Below, in pieces: positions 24,661 through 34,529 of a stretch of DNA of 38,354 nucleotides; positions within the stretch are counted from its first letter, which is position 1; the number at the start of each line of letters is the position of its first letter. Made by a program: the position numbers and the translations under genes. The notes beneath the pieces were generated by a model. That model worked only from the letters and a program-made list of their open reading frames with translations, searched no databases and was not told where the DNA came from. The stretch covers positions 1-38,354 of the forward strand of contig JAUNIP010000013.1 in NCBI GenBank assembly GCA_030523425.1. The letters are read 5' to 3'. Source of the DNA: Coriobacteriia bacterium. Lineage in GTDB: Bacteria; Actinomycetota; Coriobacteriia; Coriobacteriales; Eggerthellaceae.

Positions 24661-25143
24661 CTAGAAGCCCAGGTAGTGCAGCAGGCCTTCGCAGCCGTCC
24701 GCTACGTCGTTGTAGGTGGTTTCGAAATCGCCGGTGTACCACGGGTCGGCCACGTTGCGCGTTCTGCCGGCGAATTCCAGCAGCAGGTGCATGCGCTCCA
24801 CATCCCCGGGCAGCATGCGCTGCAGGTTGCGCATGTTGTAGGAATCCATGCCCACTATCACATCCCACGCACCGGCGTCCGCACGGCCCACCTGGCGCGC
24901 TCGGTGGTCCCCGCAGGGCACGCCATGGGCCAACAGAGCCCGGCGCGTGCCGTGATGCACGCCATTGCCCAGCTCTTCGGTGCTGGTGGCCGCCGAATCA
25001 ATGAAGAATGCGTCTTCCAGCCCCCGCTTAGCCACCATGTCCTTCAACACATATTCCGCCATAGGGCTGCGGCAAATGTTGCCATGGCACACAAACAGAA
25101 CCCGAATAGGGCCCTGCAGACTGCGAAGCGGCTTAAGCTGCAT
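24661..25143 (-). CDS. Low-molecular-weight protein-tyrosine phosphatase
   Basis: 160 residues. The catalytic loop is VCHGNICRSP with Cys19 and Arg25, and the general acid Asp is in DPWYTGDF near the C terminus. Such enzymes remove phosphate from tyrosine in proteins; bacterial members often act on capsule kinases. A Trp/Tyr pair in PWYTGDFETTY is typical. The ATG at 25143 has GGGGGAG upstream. No partner kinase or capsule gene is in the window. 23 bases separate it from the EAL gene upstream, so they may be one transcript. Confidence 0.92.
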   Translation of the reverse strand: MQLKPLRSLQGPIRVLFVCHGNICRSPMAEYVLKDMVAKRGLEDAFFIDSAATSTEELGNGVHHGTRRALLAHGVPCGDHRARQVGRADAGAWDVIVGMDSYNMRNLQRMLPGDVERMHLLLEFAGRTRNVADPWYTGDFETTYNDVADGCEGLLHYLGF

Positions 25144-25166
25144 ACAACATTCTCCCCCGCGCGCAG

Positions 25167-26768
25167 TTACTCTTGCGGGTCTACCACCAGCGTGGCCGAT
25201 CCGTAGGCTTTTACGGGGCGGCCGTGCTTGTCGCGTTCAACGGTGTAGCGCACTATGAAGGGAATGCGGTCGGCGGTAAGCGGGATGACGGCTTCCAGGT
25301 TGGATTCTCCTTCGTCCACCCTGCGCATCATGTCGCGGTACATGTCGGCGTAATCGGGCGGGAAAATGCCCGCTTCTATGGCAGATTCGGGATAGTTGTT
25401 CAATATCTTCGGCAGTTCCAAATCCCTCATGCAGCGCACGCAGGGACGCATGATTTTGGTGGGAATGTCGTATTCCCACGCGTACACGTTCGCCTGCTCG
25501 CTGGCATTCCTGAACTTGCGCTCGCTTTCTTCCACCGCTTCGTAGCTCAGCCGGTCTAGCGTGAAATTGCGTATGCTGGCGAAGAATTGGTAGGCATTTC
25601 CGAAGCGCCCCAGCAGTTGGAATTCGCTGCGCAGATACACCTTCGCGTCCCCGCACAGGTCGGAACACACGGTGCACCAGGTATCGCAGCTGGTATCTTC
25701 GCCTTTTTCCACCGCCTTGTCCAAGGCCGCCTGGTACACCGCGCGGTTTTCTTCATCGAAGAAGGTCCAGGGGTCCAAGGAAAGAAATTCCTCTTCGGAA
25801 AAAGCCACGTCAAGCTCCTGAATGAAGCGGCTGTTGATTTTCGCGTGGCGCAACGAACCGTCGTCGCCGTACATCAGGATGGCCGCCGGGCCCACGAAGC
25901 GGTTGAATATGAGCGATTCCTGCGATTCGGGGTTGGAAAAGCCGCTAGATTCCAAGGTGGTGTAGCTTAGCTCCATCGGCCGCATGGGCGCGATGGTAGT
26001 TTGCTCTAGAAGCTGGTCAAAGGCCTGTTCGGGCACCGGCTTGGAATACAGATAGCCCTGTACGTAATTGCTGCCCACGCTGCGCATGAAATCGGCCTGC
26101 TCTACCGTTTCCACGCCTTCGGCAACAACCGTTGCGCCAATGCCTTGGCACATCTGCACCACCGAAGCAATAATCACGCCGCCGCGGCCGCCGATGGTGC
26201 CCTCGAAGAACTTCATGTCTAACTTCACCACGTCGAATTCTATGTCCTTCAGCACGTTGAGCGACGAATACCCGCTGCCGAAGTCATCCATTTCCACCAC
26301 ATAGCCCAAGCGGTGAAGCTTCTCCACGAAATCCGCCACTATGAACGACCCGTCCACCGCGGCCGATTCCGTAATTTCTATGCGTAGGTAACGGGCGGGC
26401 ACGTCATAGCGCTTCCTGATGTCTTCCAGCCGATCCACGAAATCGGAATGGAAGATGTCTTGCCGGGAACAGTTGACCGAAATGGGCACCACGTACTTGC
26501 CGGCGGACAGCCGGGTGCTTAAGTACCGGCACACTTCTTCGTACACATAGGCATCCAACCGGTCAATTTGACCAATGTCTTCGAACTGGGGCACGAAGTC
26601 ATAGGGACCCAGTATGCCCTGCTGCGGATGATCCCATCTTACCAGCGCTTCGGCGCCTACCATGTAAGCGTTCGAATGGTCGTATTGGGGCTGGTAGTAC
26701 ACCAGGTATTCATGGTTGTCCAAGGCGGAAAGCATGTCTTTCACCAATTGGGATTTCGTCATGTTCAC
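25167..26768 (-). CDS. EAL-domain c-di-GMP phosphodiesterase with C-terminal PAS domains
   Basis: 533 residues. EAL domain at about 15-260 with motif EALVRW at 40-45, SVNCSRQD, EITESAA, MDDFGSGYSS, FDVVKLDMKF and VAEGVET; metal-binding and catalytic residues appear intact, so it should cleave cyclic di-GMP. Residues 290-533 hold two PAS-like domains (the second with VYAWEYDIPTKIMRPC). PAS domains placed after EAL are unusual. No GGDEF domain is present. Preceded by an excellent ribosome site AAGGAGGT; starts GTG 26768 (spacing 4-5) or ATG 26762 (spacing 10). Confidence 0.9.
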   Translation of the reverse strand: MNMTKSQLVKDMLSALDNHEYLVYYQPQYDHSNAYMVGAEALVRWDHPQQGILGPYDFVPQFEDIGQIDRLDAYVYEEVCRYLSTRLSAGKYVVPISVNCSRQDIFHSDFVDRLEDIRKRYDVPARYLRIEITESAAVDGSFIVADFVEKLHRLGYVVEMDDFGSGYSSLNVLKDIEFDVVKLDMKFFEGTIGGRGGVIIASVVQMCQGIGATVVAEGVETVEQADFMRSVGSNYVQGYLYSKPVPEQAFDQLLEQTTIAPMRPMELSYTTLESSGFSNPESQESLIFNRFVGPAAILMYGDDGSLRHAKINSRFIQELDVAFSEEEFLSLDPWTFFDEENRAVYQAALDKAVEKGEDTSCDTWCTVCSDLCGDAKVYLRSEFQLLGRFGNAYQFFASIRNFTLDRLSYEAVEESERKFRNASEQANVYAWEYDIPTKIMRPCVRCMRDLELPKILNNYPESAIEAGIFPPDYADMYRDMMRRVDEGESNLEAVIPLTADRIPFIVRYTVERDKHGRPVKAYGSATLVVDPQE

Positions 26769-26837
26769 GCTGACCTCCTTTGTGCAGGGTGCCCATGGCG
26801 GTTTGCACGGGACTGCCGCCGTGGATTCGGGCAGTTC

Positions 26838-28517
26838 CTATGTTACCAGTTCGCGGCATATCTGTTGGGCCACACGCAATCCGTCGGCCGCGGCGCTCAC
26901 GATGCCGCCCGCGTATCCGGCGCCTTCGCCGCAGGGATACACGCCGGTGGAAACGGTGGCGCAGTTGACGCCTTGGGCGTTTGCGTCTGCCGCGAAGAAG
27001 GCTTGCAGGCTGGCATCGCGCACCACGCGCACGGGGCTTGAGCTGCGGGCCTCCACGCCGGTCAGCACCGCTTGCGGGTGGGCGAAGCCATGCAGCTTGC
27101 GGTCGAACAGCGGCAGGGCTTCTTCCAGGCTTTGCGCGATGAGCGGCGGCAGGCAGTCGTGCAAGTTGGCCCAGGTCACGCCGCGGGAATAGGTGGGGGT
27201 TACCGTGGTGGAGGGGTTGCCGCCTTCGTGGGCCAGGAAGTCCCCCACGGTTTGGGCGGGCGCGGCATAAGCGGGGGCGCCCTGGCGCAGGGCCATCTGG
27301 TAGGCTTCGCGCTCCACGGCGCGCTGCAGCTCCATGCCGGCCAGCACGTCTTCGCCGGGGAAATCTTCGGGGTCAAGCCCCACCAGCACCGCAGCGTTGG
27401 CGTTTTCGCCCGCACGCGCATGGTAGCTCATGCCGTTCACGCACATGCCGCCTTCTTCGCTGGCCGCGGGCACCACCACACCGCCCGGGCACATGCAGAA
27501 GGTGTACACTCCCCTGCCCGCCTTGGTGCGCACCGCCATTTTGTAGTAGGCAGCGCCTAACGCAGGGTGATCAGCCGCTTCGCCGTACTGTGCCCGGTTG
27601 ATATCCCGCTGGCGATGTTCGATGCGCACGCCCATGCTGAAGGGCTTGCGCTGCATAAGCAGGCCCGTTTCCTGCAGCAGGCGGAACGTGTCGCGCGCGG
27701 AATGGCCCGCCGCTAACACCAGATGCGTGGCGGGCAGTTCTTCGGCGCCGTTCACTTCCGCGGCGCACAGCGCGCCGTCTTCGAAGCGCAGGCCGGTAAG
27801 CTGGGCGTGGAAACGCACGGTGCCGCCCGCTTCTTCAATGCGCGTGCGCAGGGTTTTCACCACGCCGCGCAGCAGGTCGGTGCCTATATGGGGCATGGCC
27901 TGCCACAGAATATCTTCCGGGGCTCCTGCTTCCACCAGCCAGTGCAGCACATGTTGGGCGTTGGGGTTCTTGATGTTGGTGGTCAGCTTGCCGTCGCTGA
28001 ACGTGCCTGCCCCGCCTTCGCCAAACTGCACGTTGGTGGTGGGGTCAAGCGCGCCGCCCGCAAAGAAGGCTTCCACCGCGGCTGTGCGCTGTTCCACGTT
28101 GCCGCCCCGTTCCAGCACCACCGGCCGCAGCCCCGCCCGTGCCAGGTACAGCGCCGCGAACAGCCCCGCCGGCCCCGCGCCCACCACCACCGGGCGAACG
28201 CTTGCCGCGGCCTGCGAACAGTCGGGAATCTCCAGCGGCTGGTAGGGCACGTGCGCCTTCACCTGCACGCCGGGCGTGGCCGCGCCTTTGCGCAGCACGC
28301 GCGCTTCGTCGATCTGGTTTGCCAGCTGCACGCCTAAGGTGGCCACGAAATGCACATTGGCCTTCTTGCGCGCATCCACGGCTCTGCGCAGCAGCTGCAC
28401 CTGCGCAACCTGCCGCTTACCCACGCCGCACGCCTTCGCCGCGGCGTCACGCAGCAGCGCCTGGCCTTCCAAAAGCCCCGCGTCTAAGGGCAATTTCACA
28501 TTCGCAAGCTGTAGCAC
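26838..28517 (-). CDS. FAD-dependent dehydrogenase (COG2509-like)
   Basis: 559 residues. The N-terminal 95 residues are a small alpha/beta region (VKLPLDAGLLEGQALLRDAA) typical of the family. The dinucleotide-binding motif is VVVGAGPAGLFAALYLARAG at about 110, followed by FGEGGAGTFSDGKLTT and, near the C terminus, GVYPCGEGAGYAGGIVSAAADG for FAD. Members are annotated as uncharacterised FAD dehydrogenases; the substrate is not known. GTG start with GGAAGGA upstream. Divergent from dtd with 66 bases between. Confidence 0.88.
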   Translation of the reverse strand: MLQLANVKLPLDAGLLEGQALLRDAAAKACGVGKRQVAQVQLLRRAVDARKKANVHFVATLGVQLANQIDEARVLRKGAATPGVQVKAHVPYQPLEIPDCSQAAASVRPVVVGAGPAGLFAALYLARAGLRPVVLERGGNVEQRTAAVEAFFAGGALDPTTNVQFGEGGAGTFSDGKLTTNIKNPNAQHVLHWLVEAGAPEDILWQAMPHIGTDLLRGVVKTLRTRIEEAGGTVRFHAQLTGLRFEDGALCAAEVNGAEELPATHLVLAAGHSARDTFRLLQETGLLMQRKPFSMGVRIEHRQRDINRAQYGEAADHPALGAAYYKMAVRTKAGRGVYTFCMCPGGVVVPAASEEGGMCVNGMSYHARAGENANAAVLVGLDPEDFPGEDVLAGMELQRAVEREAYQMALRQGAPAYAAPAQTVGDFLAHEGGNPSTTVTPTYSRGVTWANLHDCLPPLIAQSLEEALPLFDRKLHGFAHPQAVLTGVEARSSSPVRVVRDASLQAFFAADANAQGVNCATVSTGVYPCGEGAGYAGGIVSAAADGLRVAQQICRELVT

Positions 28518-28583
28518 CGCATTCCTTCCTTACGCGCGCGTTGCTTTCATGGTAGCGTATAGCGCAAACGAAAGGCGGTCACA

Positions 28584-29030
28584 ATGCGAGCAGTTGTCCA
28601 ACGCGTGCGCGAAGCGCAGGTAAGCATCCAAGACGAAGTGGTAGGCAGCATAGAGCGCGGCTATGTGGTGCTGCTAGGCGTGGGACAAGAAGACGGCCCC
28701 GCCCAGATAGAGCGCCTGTGGTCCAAGATTTGGAAGATGCGCATCTTCGAAGATGAGGCTGGCAAGACCAACCTTTCGCTGGCCGATGTGGGCGGTGCGG
28801 TGCTGATAGTCAGCCAGTTCACGCTGTATGCGAATTGCAAGAAGGGCAACCGCCCCAGCTTCGCGCAAGCCGGCGCGCCGGCGCAAGCCGAAGCGCTGTA
28901 CGAACAGTTTGTGGCCCGAGCTGGCCAAGACGCCCGCTGTGTGGAAACGGGCCGCTTCGGCGCCATGATGGACGTAAGCCTGGTAAACGACGGCCCCTTC
29001 ACCATCTGCTTGGACACCGACAACCTATAG
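28584..29030 (+). CDS. dtd: D-aminoacyl-tRNA deacylase
   Basis: 148 residues, the usual length. Starts [15 protein letters not shown] and has [17 protein letters not shown], with the Gly-cisPro-type active site represented by NDGPFT near the C terminus. It removes D-amino acids and glycine wrongly attached to tRNA. The ATG at 28584 has AAAGGCGG upstream. Confidence 0.95.
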   Translation: MRAVVQRVREAQVSIQDEVVGSIERGYVVLLGVGQEDGPAQIERLWSKIWKMRIFEDEAGKTNLSLADVGGAVLIVSQFTLYANCKKGNRPSFAQAGAPAQAEALYEQFVARAGQDARCVETGRFGAMMDVSLVNDGPFTICLDTDNL

Positions 29031-29074
29031 CGGCAACGCGTCCGCCCTGCGTCAGTGCGAGCAAAACAGCGAAA

Positions 29075-29686
29075 CTACAGCCCTTCGGCCGCCTTGTAGT
29101 CTTCCCACCACAAAAGCACTTTGTTGAACAGCTCTTCTTTGGTACCGTCGTTGTTGAACACCACATCAGCTTGGTCTATGCGCTGGGCGTCGGTAATCTG
29201 CTGGGCAATGCGGCGGCGTACGTCGGTTTCGTCCCAACCGCCTGCTACCGCGCGTTCAATGCGCATCTCCATGGGCGCTAACACCGCGATGACCACGTCA
29301 GCCGTGTCGGCGATGGAAGCGCTGCGGCGCTTGAACACCGAATATTCCACCACGCACGCCTTGTGGCCTTCCTTTTCAAGGCCTTTCAGCATGTCGGTGT
29401 AAGCCTCTTCGATACGCGGCATGGTAATGCGATTCAACTTGCGGGTTTCGGCCGGGCTGACAAAGGCCTTGTCAGCCACGCGGCTGCGCACCACTTCGGA
29501 ATGTTCGTCCAAAATATCTTCGCCGAACACGTCTGCCAATTCCCACTTCACGGAATCCCATTTCAGCACGTCGTGACCCACTTTGTCCAGGTCAATCACG
29601 GGAAGTCCTTGGGAAACAAGGGCCTTCGTTGCTGTGGATTTGCCGGCACCCATGCCGCCAATGATGAACAGTGTTTTGATACTCAC
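29075..29686 (-). CDS. coaE: Dephospho-CoA kinase
   Basis: 203 residues. P-loop GGMGAGKST at 10-18; DLDKVGHDVL contains the conserved CoaE Asp, and the C-terminal VVFNNDGTKEEL is the usual end. It phosphorylates dephospho-CoA, the last step in coenzyme A synthesis. The GTG start at 29686 has GGGGAGG five bases upstream. It follows uvrB by 45 bases, in the same direction. Confidence 0.92.
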   Translation of the reverse strand: MSIKTLFIIGGMGAGKSTATKALVSQGLPVIDLDKVGHDVLKWDSVKWELADVFGEDILDEHSEVVRSRVADKAFVSPAETRKLNRITMPRIEEAYTDMLKGLEKEGHKACVVEYSVFKRRSASIADTADVVIAVLAPMEMRIERAVAGGWDETDVRRRIAQQITDAQRIDQADVVFNNDGTKEELFNKVLLWWEDYKAAEGL

Positions 29687-29731
29687 CAGGACCTCCCCTG
29701 AAACGCGCTTGGCGGGTTCACACCCAGATAC

Positions 29732-32029
29732 TTATATGATACACACAAAATGCAACAACAAGGCAGGGAATGTGCAGCGAAAACAAAACCGTCTCCTCAA
29801 GCGAAAAGTGGTGCAGCGGCCGGGGGGCGGCGGGCCCGAGCGGGTCGCCGCCCCCCCGCCGCCGGGGGCTTGGCCGCGCGACAGCCGGCGGGGAGAAACG
29901 GAGGCGGCGGGGTTGCGGGTTCCGTAGGCGCTGCCTTTGCGGGCTTGCTTTTTCAGGTCCTTCAGCACGTCGGCTTCGGCGGCGCCTTCAATTTGGGCGC
30001 GCAGCTTCACCACCTGGTCGCGCAGGCGGGCAGCCTCTTCGAAGTCCATATTGGCCGAAGCGGCGGCCATTTCGTCTTCCATGCTGGACACTATGCGCAG
30101 CACCTCTTCGCGGCTGAGCGCGGCTAATTCCTTGTTGATGTCTACTGCGGAAACGTTGCCGGCCTCTTCGGTCACGTAACCCATGATGTCGTTGATGGCC
30201 TTGCGGATGGTCTTGGGCTGGATGCCGTGCTCTTCGTTGTAGGCCATCTGAATCTGGCGGCGGCGGGCCGTTTCGTCAAGGGCGCGTGCCATGGAATCGG
30301 TAATCTTGTCGGCGTACATGATCACCTGCCCGCTGACGTTGCGGGCGGCACGCCCGATGGTCTGAATCAGGCTGCGGTGGTTGCGCAGGAAGCCTTCCTT
30401 GTCCGCGTCCAGTATGGCCACCAGGCTGACTTCCGGCAGGTCAAGGCCTTCACGCAGCAAGTTGATGCCCACCAGGCAGTCGAATTCGCCCTTGCGAAGG
30501 GCCGTCAGAATTTCCACGCGTTCAAGGGTGGCTATGTCCGAATGCATGTAGCGCGCTCGAATGCCCTGGTCAAGAAGGTGGTCGGTCAGGTCTTCGGCCA
30601 TTTTCTTCGTCAGCGTGGTCACCAGCACACGCTCGTCTTTGGCGGCGCGCAGCTTCACTTCGTCTATGATGTCGTCAATTTGGCTGGCAATGGGTCGCAC
30701 TATCACTTCCGGGTCTAACAGGCCGGTGGGGCGGATGATTTGCTCCACCTGCTTTTGGGTCACGCGCTCTTCGTAGTCGCCCGGCGTGGCGGAAACGTAG
30801 ATGAACTGGGGCACGCGCTGCTCGTATTCGTCGAAGCGCAGCGGGCGGTTATCCAGGCAGCTGGGCAGGCGAAAGCCGTGTTCGGCCAGCGTCACCTTGC
30901 GGGAGCGGTCGCCTTCATGCATGCCGCGGATCTGCGGCACCGTCACGTGGCTTTCGTCGATGATGCACAGGAAGTCTTTCGGGAAGTAATCGATCAGCGT
31001 ATACGGCGGCTGCCCAGGTTCGCGACCGTCCAAATGGCGCGAATAGTTTTCGATGCCGCTGCAAAAGCCCATGGTTTCCAGCATTTCCAGGTCGTATTGC
31101 GTGCGCATTTCCAAGCGCTGGGCTTCCAGCAGCTTGCCTTCGGCGTTGAACTGCTGCAAGCGGTCGCGCAGCTCGTCTTGGATGGTCACCAAGGCGTGGT
31201 CAAGCTTGGGCTTCGCCGTCACGTAATGCGAAGCGGGCCACAGCGGCAGGGCTTCGTAGCTGTTCAGCACTTCGCCGGTCACGTGGTCAAGCTCGGTGAT
31301 GGCCTCAATTTCGTCGCCCCAGAAGTCTATGCGCACGGGGTTGTCGGCATACGGGGGGAACACGTCTAAGCTGTCGCCGCGCACGCGGAAGGTGCCGCGG
31401 GCCAGCTCGTAGTCGTTGCGGTCGTACTGGATGTCTATCAGCTGGCGGATCACGTCGTCGCGGTCGGCTTCCTTCTGCTTGTCCACAAACACCGCCAAGC
31501 CCGCGTAGTCCGCTGGGCTACCTATGCCGTAAATGCACGAAACGCTGGCAACCACCACCACGTCGCGGCGCGAAAGCAGCGCGCTGGTGGCCGCGTGACG
31601 CAGCTTTTCCACCTCTTCGTTGATGGAGGCGTCCTTTTCGATAAACGTATCGCTGGAAGGCACATACGCTTCAGGCTGATAGTAGTCGTAGTAGCTTACA
31701 AAGTACACCACCGCGTTGTTGGGGAAGAATTCGCGCAGCTCGGCGGCCAACTGAGCCGCCAGCGTTTTGTTGGGCGCCATGATCAGCGTGGGCTTTTGCA
31801 CGGCTTCGATGACTTTGGCCATGGTGAACGTTTTGCCGCTGCCGGTAACGCCCAACAGGTTTTGGTAGCGCAGGCCTTCGCGCACGCCTTCGGCCAGCGC
31901 TTGTATGGCTTGGGGCTGGTCCCCTGCCGGTTCGTAGGGCGAAACCACCTTGAAAGGGGTGTTTGCCAGGCGCACTTCAGGCAGCTTGCCCGCCATTTCC
32001 ACGCCGTCTAAGTTGGATAGATGAGCCAC
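29732..32029 (-). CDS. uvrB: Excinuclease ABC subunit B, with an abnormal C-terminal run-on
   Basis: 765 residues, about 60 longer than usual UvrB. Walker A is [11 protein letters not shown]; the beta-hairpin [34 protein letters not shown] and the helicase motif [10 protein letters not shown] are intact, and a UVR domain ([17 protein letters not shown]) ends the normal protein at about residue 705. The last 60 residues (after KGSAYGTR) are Pro/Gly/Arg-rich, then hydrophobic, and run through what looks like intergenic DNA to TAA at 29732. A C7 tract at 29851-29857 is a likely frameshift point; with one base fewer there a TGA would follow at 29799-29797. GTG start at 32029 with AAGGGGG upstream. 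Function: nucleotide excision repair with UvrA and UvrC, neither in the window. Confidence 0.93.
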   Translation of the reverse strand: MAHLSNLDGVEMAGKLPEVRLANTPFKVVSPYEPAGDQPQAIQALAEGVREGLRYQNLLGVTGSGKTFTMAKVIEAVQKPTLIMAPNKTLAAQLAAELREFFPNNAVVYFVSYYDYYQPEAYVPSSDTFIEKDASINEEVEKLRHAATSALLSRRDVVVVASVSCIYGIGSPADYAGLAVFVDKQKEADRDDVIRQLIDIQYDRNDYELARGTFRVRGDSLDVFPPYADNPVRIDFWGDEIEAITELDHVTGEVLNSYEALPLWPASHYVTAKPKLDHALVTIQDELRDRLQQFNAEGKLLEAQRLEMRTQYDLEMLETMGFCSGIENYSRHLDGREPGQPPYTLIDYFPKDFLCIIDESHVTVPQIRGMHEGDRSRKVTLAEHGFRLPSCLDNRPLRFDEYEQRVPQFIYVSATPGDYEERVTQKQVEQIIRPTGLLDPEVIVRPIASQIDDIIDEVKLRAAKDERVLVTTLTKKMAEDLTDHLLDQGIRARYMHSDIATLERVEILTALRKGEFDCLVGINLLREGLDLPEVSLVAILDADKEGFLRNHRSLIQTIGRAARNVSGQVIMYADKITDSMARALDETARRRQIQMAYNEEHGIQPKTIRKAINDIMGYVTEEAGNVSAVDINKELAALSREEVLRIVSSMEDEMAAASANMDFEEAARLRDQVVKLRAQIEGAAEADVLKDLKKQARKGSAYGTRNPAASVSPRRLSRGQAPGGGGAATRSGPPPPGRCTTFRLRRRFCFRCTFPALLLHFVCII
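29822..29856. repeat. GC-only hairpin inside the uvrB 3' end
   Basis: GGGGGGCGGCG (29822-29832) and CGCCGCCCCCC (29846-29856) are exact inverses around a 13-base loop that itself holds CCCG-AG-CGGG. It lies in the doubtful last part of the uvrB frame and would be expected to be hard to sequence. Confidence 0.6.
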
Positions 32030-32061
32030 CGCGCCCCCTTTCTTCGCAACCGCATACTAAC

Positions 32062-32089
32062 AAAAAAGGCGCCCCCGCGGGGGCGCCTT
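32062..32089 (-). terminator. Intrinsic terminator of rpsA
   Basis: On the minus strand AAGGCGCCCC-CGCG-GGGGCGCCTT followed by more T (six in total), just after the rpsA stop. Classical Rho-independent form. It lies only 33 bases before the uvrB start. Confidence 0.9.
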
Positions 32090-32104
32090 CCGGAATGCGA
32101 ATGC

Positions 32105-33334
32105 TTATTCGGCAGCCTCTTCGGCAGCAGGAGCTTCCTCAGCCGGCGCTTCCTCAGCCTTGGCACGGTCGCTCTTGCGACGGGCCGGCTTTTCTTCGGC
32201 CTGGTTGGTCTCGTCCACTTCGATTTCGATGCCCAGGTCGATGGCGGCGGCCTTCATGGACAGGCTGATGCGACGACGCTCAGAGTTCACGTCCATGATC
32301 TTCACCTTCACGTCCTGACCCACCTTGACCACCTGAGCAGGCGTATCGATGTGCTTCAGAGCCATTTCGGAAATGTGCACCAGGCCTTCGATGGAATCGC
32401 TTAGGGCCACGAAGGCGCCGAAGGGCACCACCTTGGTGATCTTGCCGTCCACGATAGAGCCAACCGGGTAGGACTCGACCAGCTTCACCCACGGATCTTC
32501 GGTGGTCTGCTTCAGGCCCAGGGAAATGCGCTCGCGCTGCAAGTCCACATCCAGAACCTCAACCTCAACCTCGTCGCCCACCTTCACAACCTCGGAAGGA
32601 TGGTTCACATGGTTCCAGGAAAGCTCGGAAATGTGCACCAGGCCGTCGATGCCGCCCAGGTCAACGAAGGCACCGAAGTCCACGATGCTAGAAACGTTGC
32701 CCTTCAGGCGCATGCCCTTGGTAAGCTTGGACAGAATCTCGGCGCGTTCGTTGCGACGGCCTTCTTCCAGCAGCACGCGACGGGAAAGCACCACGTTGTT
32801 GCGGTTGCGGTCCATTTCGATGACGCGGGCTTCCACCTGGGTGCCCAAGAACATGTCCAATTCCTTCACGCGGCGAAGGTCAACCAAGGAAGCGGGCAGA
32901 AAGCCGCGCAGGCCGATGTCCAGAATAAGGCCACCCTTCACAACTTCGATGACCTCGCCCGTGACGGCTTCGCCGGCCTTGAACTTCTCTTCCACGCTGA
33001 TCCAGGCGCGCTCGTATTCAGCACGCTTCTTGGAAAGGATCAGGCGGCCGTCCTTGTCTTCCTTCTGAAGGACCAAGGCCTCAATTTCTTCGCCCAGGCT
33101 TACAATCTCGGTGGGATCGGCATCCTTGCGAATGGTCAATTCGCGCACAGGCACAACGCCTTCACTCTTGAACCCGATGTCGACCAGCACTTCGTCATGC
33201 TCGATCTTTACTACGGTGCCGCCGACCAGATCGCCTTCGTCGAATTCGGTCAGCGTGCCATCGATCATTTGGTTCATCTGGTCATCGTCGATGCCAGAAA
33301 AGTCGATGACGGAAGTGTTCTTGATGTCGGTCAA
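32105..33334 (-). CDS. rpsA: Ribosomal protein S1
   Basis: 409 residues with four S1 RNA-binding domains beginning near residues 33, 119, 204 and 291 ([72 protein letters not shown]). A four-domain form is usual in actinobacteria. The C terminus is an acidic Ala/Glu/Pro tail. It starts with TTG at 33334 with AAAGGGG upstream. It binds mRNA on the 30S ribosome. It ends in a strong terminator. Confidence 0.94.
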   Translation of the reverse strand: MTDIKNTSVIDFSGIDDDQMNQMIDGTLTEFDEGDLVGGTVVKIEHDEVLVDIGFKSEGVVPVRELTIRKDADPTEIVSLGEEIEALVLQKEDKDGRLILSKKRAEYERAWISVEEKFKAGEAVTGEVIEVVKGGLILDIGLRGFLPASLVDLRRVKELDMFLGTQVEARVIEMDRNRNNVVLSRRVLLEEGRRNERAEILSKLTKGMRLKGNVSSIVDFGAFVDLGGIDGLVHISELSWNHVNHPSEVVKVGDEVEVEVLDVDLQRERISLGLKQTTEDPWVKLVESYPVGSIVDGKITKVVPFGAFVALSDSIEGLVHISEMALKHIDTPAQVVKVGQDVKVKIMDVNSERRRISLSMKAAAIDLGIEIEVDETNQAEEKPARRKSDRAKAEEAPAEEAPAAEEAAE

Positions 33335-33577
33335 AATGGACCCCTTTCAAAATTCGGGGACCCTTCGTCATGATTGATTGCTTACACTCACATGGTTGCC
33401 AGCGCAAGGCCAGCATCAAACACGTCTCGGGGGCCTATAATTCCAACGCCTGCGCCTTCCTTTGCGCAAGCTTTCATAGTGTAACACGACCCGCGCCCCA
33501 CAAGGCGAAAGCAATTCACGTTTTTTGTAAGATTCCCGCAAGGTGGATGCCGCATCAAGGCACCGCAAAGGGGACGG

Positions 33578-33837
33578 TTATTTCTTTTCCACCCGCTTAC
33601 CCGCGCAAATGGCGCCAACTGGGCAAACCAGTATGCACAGTTGGCATCCCACGCATTTTCCAGCCACCATACGCGGCTTTCCGTCCACCATCTGGATGGC
33701 CTGATGACCGCCATCGGAACAGGAAACGTAGCACCTGCCCAGCCCATCTCGAAGGCCTTCGCCACCATGTCGTAGTTGCTGCTTACCACCGAAGAGGACA
33801 GCAAAAATCCCCGGATAATAGAAACCATTTGGCGCAC
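33578..33837 (-). pseudogene. preA: preA remnant (dihydropyrimidine dehydrogenase / ferredoxin part), internally deleted
   Basis: Two pieces of one gene, in different frames. The upstream piece (33837 to about 33735) gives GFLLSSSVVSSNYDMVAKAFEMGWAG in pieces, as in the PreA N terminus (FLLSSS, SSNYDMVAKAFEMGWAG). The downstream piece (about 33737-33578) gives GRCYVSCSDGGHQAIQMVDG and then KCVGCQLCILVCPVGAIC, the PreA ferredoxin-like C terminus with four cluster cysteines. The roughly 300 residues between (the TIM-barrel) are gone, and the junction near TGGGCAGGTGC changes frame. It is divergent from the isochorismatase-family gene. No preT is present. Confidence 0.75.
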
Positions 33838-33935
33838 CGGCTACCGCTTCAACAAACAGTGAGTGTGGTGCCGCCGCTGGGCGCGTTTCGGCGCTATAAT
33901 TGGCTGGCAGCCCACAAACGAACGGAGGCCTTGCC

Positions 33936-34529
33936 ATGTCTTATTTGCCCGAAGCCCAGAAAACCCCTTGGCAGCAAAGCGACGAAATCAACCTGTCCAC
34001 CACCGCCGTGCTGGTGATTGACGTGCTAGGCGGAAAAGGCGGGCCCACGCCTGGCTTGGAAGACATGGCCGCCAATTGCGTGGCCGTTGTGAAAGCAGCC
34101 CGGGCGAAGGGCATGCCCGTGGTGTTCGCCTGCGATGCCCACATTCCGGGACTGGACAAAGAATTGGAGCTGTGGGGCGAACACGGCATAGCCGGCACCG
34201 ACGCCGCCCAGCCGTTGGCCGCCTTCGATGTGTGCGATCAAGACTACGTAATCCCCAAGCGCCGCTACAACGGCTTTTACCAGACCGACCTGGAGCTGAC
34301 CCTGCGGGAATTGGGTACCGACACCCTGATAGCCATAGGATGCGACACCAACATCTGCGTGCTGCAAACCTTGGCAGGCGCCTACTACGCCGGCTTCAAG
34401 ACCGTGGTGCCGGCGGACGCCACCGCAACGTTTTTGGTAGGCACCCAAGAAGCCGGCCTGGAATACTTCACCAAGTGCTACGACACCCGCGTAGTAAGCA
34501 CCGAAACAGTGCTGGATTACCTGGCGTAA
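33936..34529 (+). CDS. Isochorismatase-family cysteine hydrolase (nicotinamidase-like)
   Basis: 197 residues. Catalytic triad of the family: Asp29 in VLVIDVLGG, Lys108 in VIPKRRYNGF and Cys141 in IGCDTNICVLQT. The non-proline cis peptide seen in relatives lies just before the Cys block. The family hydrolyses amides or ureido groups (nicotinamide, N-carbamoyl compounds); the substrate is unresolved. The ATG at 33936 has GGAGG nine bases upstream. Its neighbour, the broken preA, suggests that this was a pyrimidine-degradation site, which is inference. An IS-derived element begins three bases after the stop. Confidence 0.85.
   Translation: MSYLPEAQKTPWQQSDEINLSTTAVLVIDVLGGKGGPTPGLEDMAANCVAVVKAARAKGMPVVFACDAHIPGLDKELELWGEHGIAGTDAAQPLAAFDVCDQDYVIPKRRYNGFYQTDLELTLRELGTDTLIAIGCDTNICVLQTLAGAYYAGFKTVVPADATATFLVGTQEAGLEYFTKCYDTRVVSTETVLDYLA

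Noticed and set aside
32600-33373. Long open frame on the + strand opposite rpsA
   Set aside because: It is the antisense of the S1 gene; composition (many His, Gln, Val) and lack of a ribosome site are typical of a shadow frame in GC-rich DNA.
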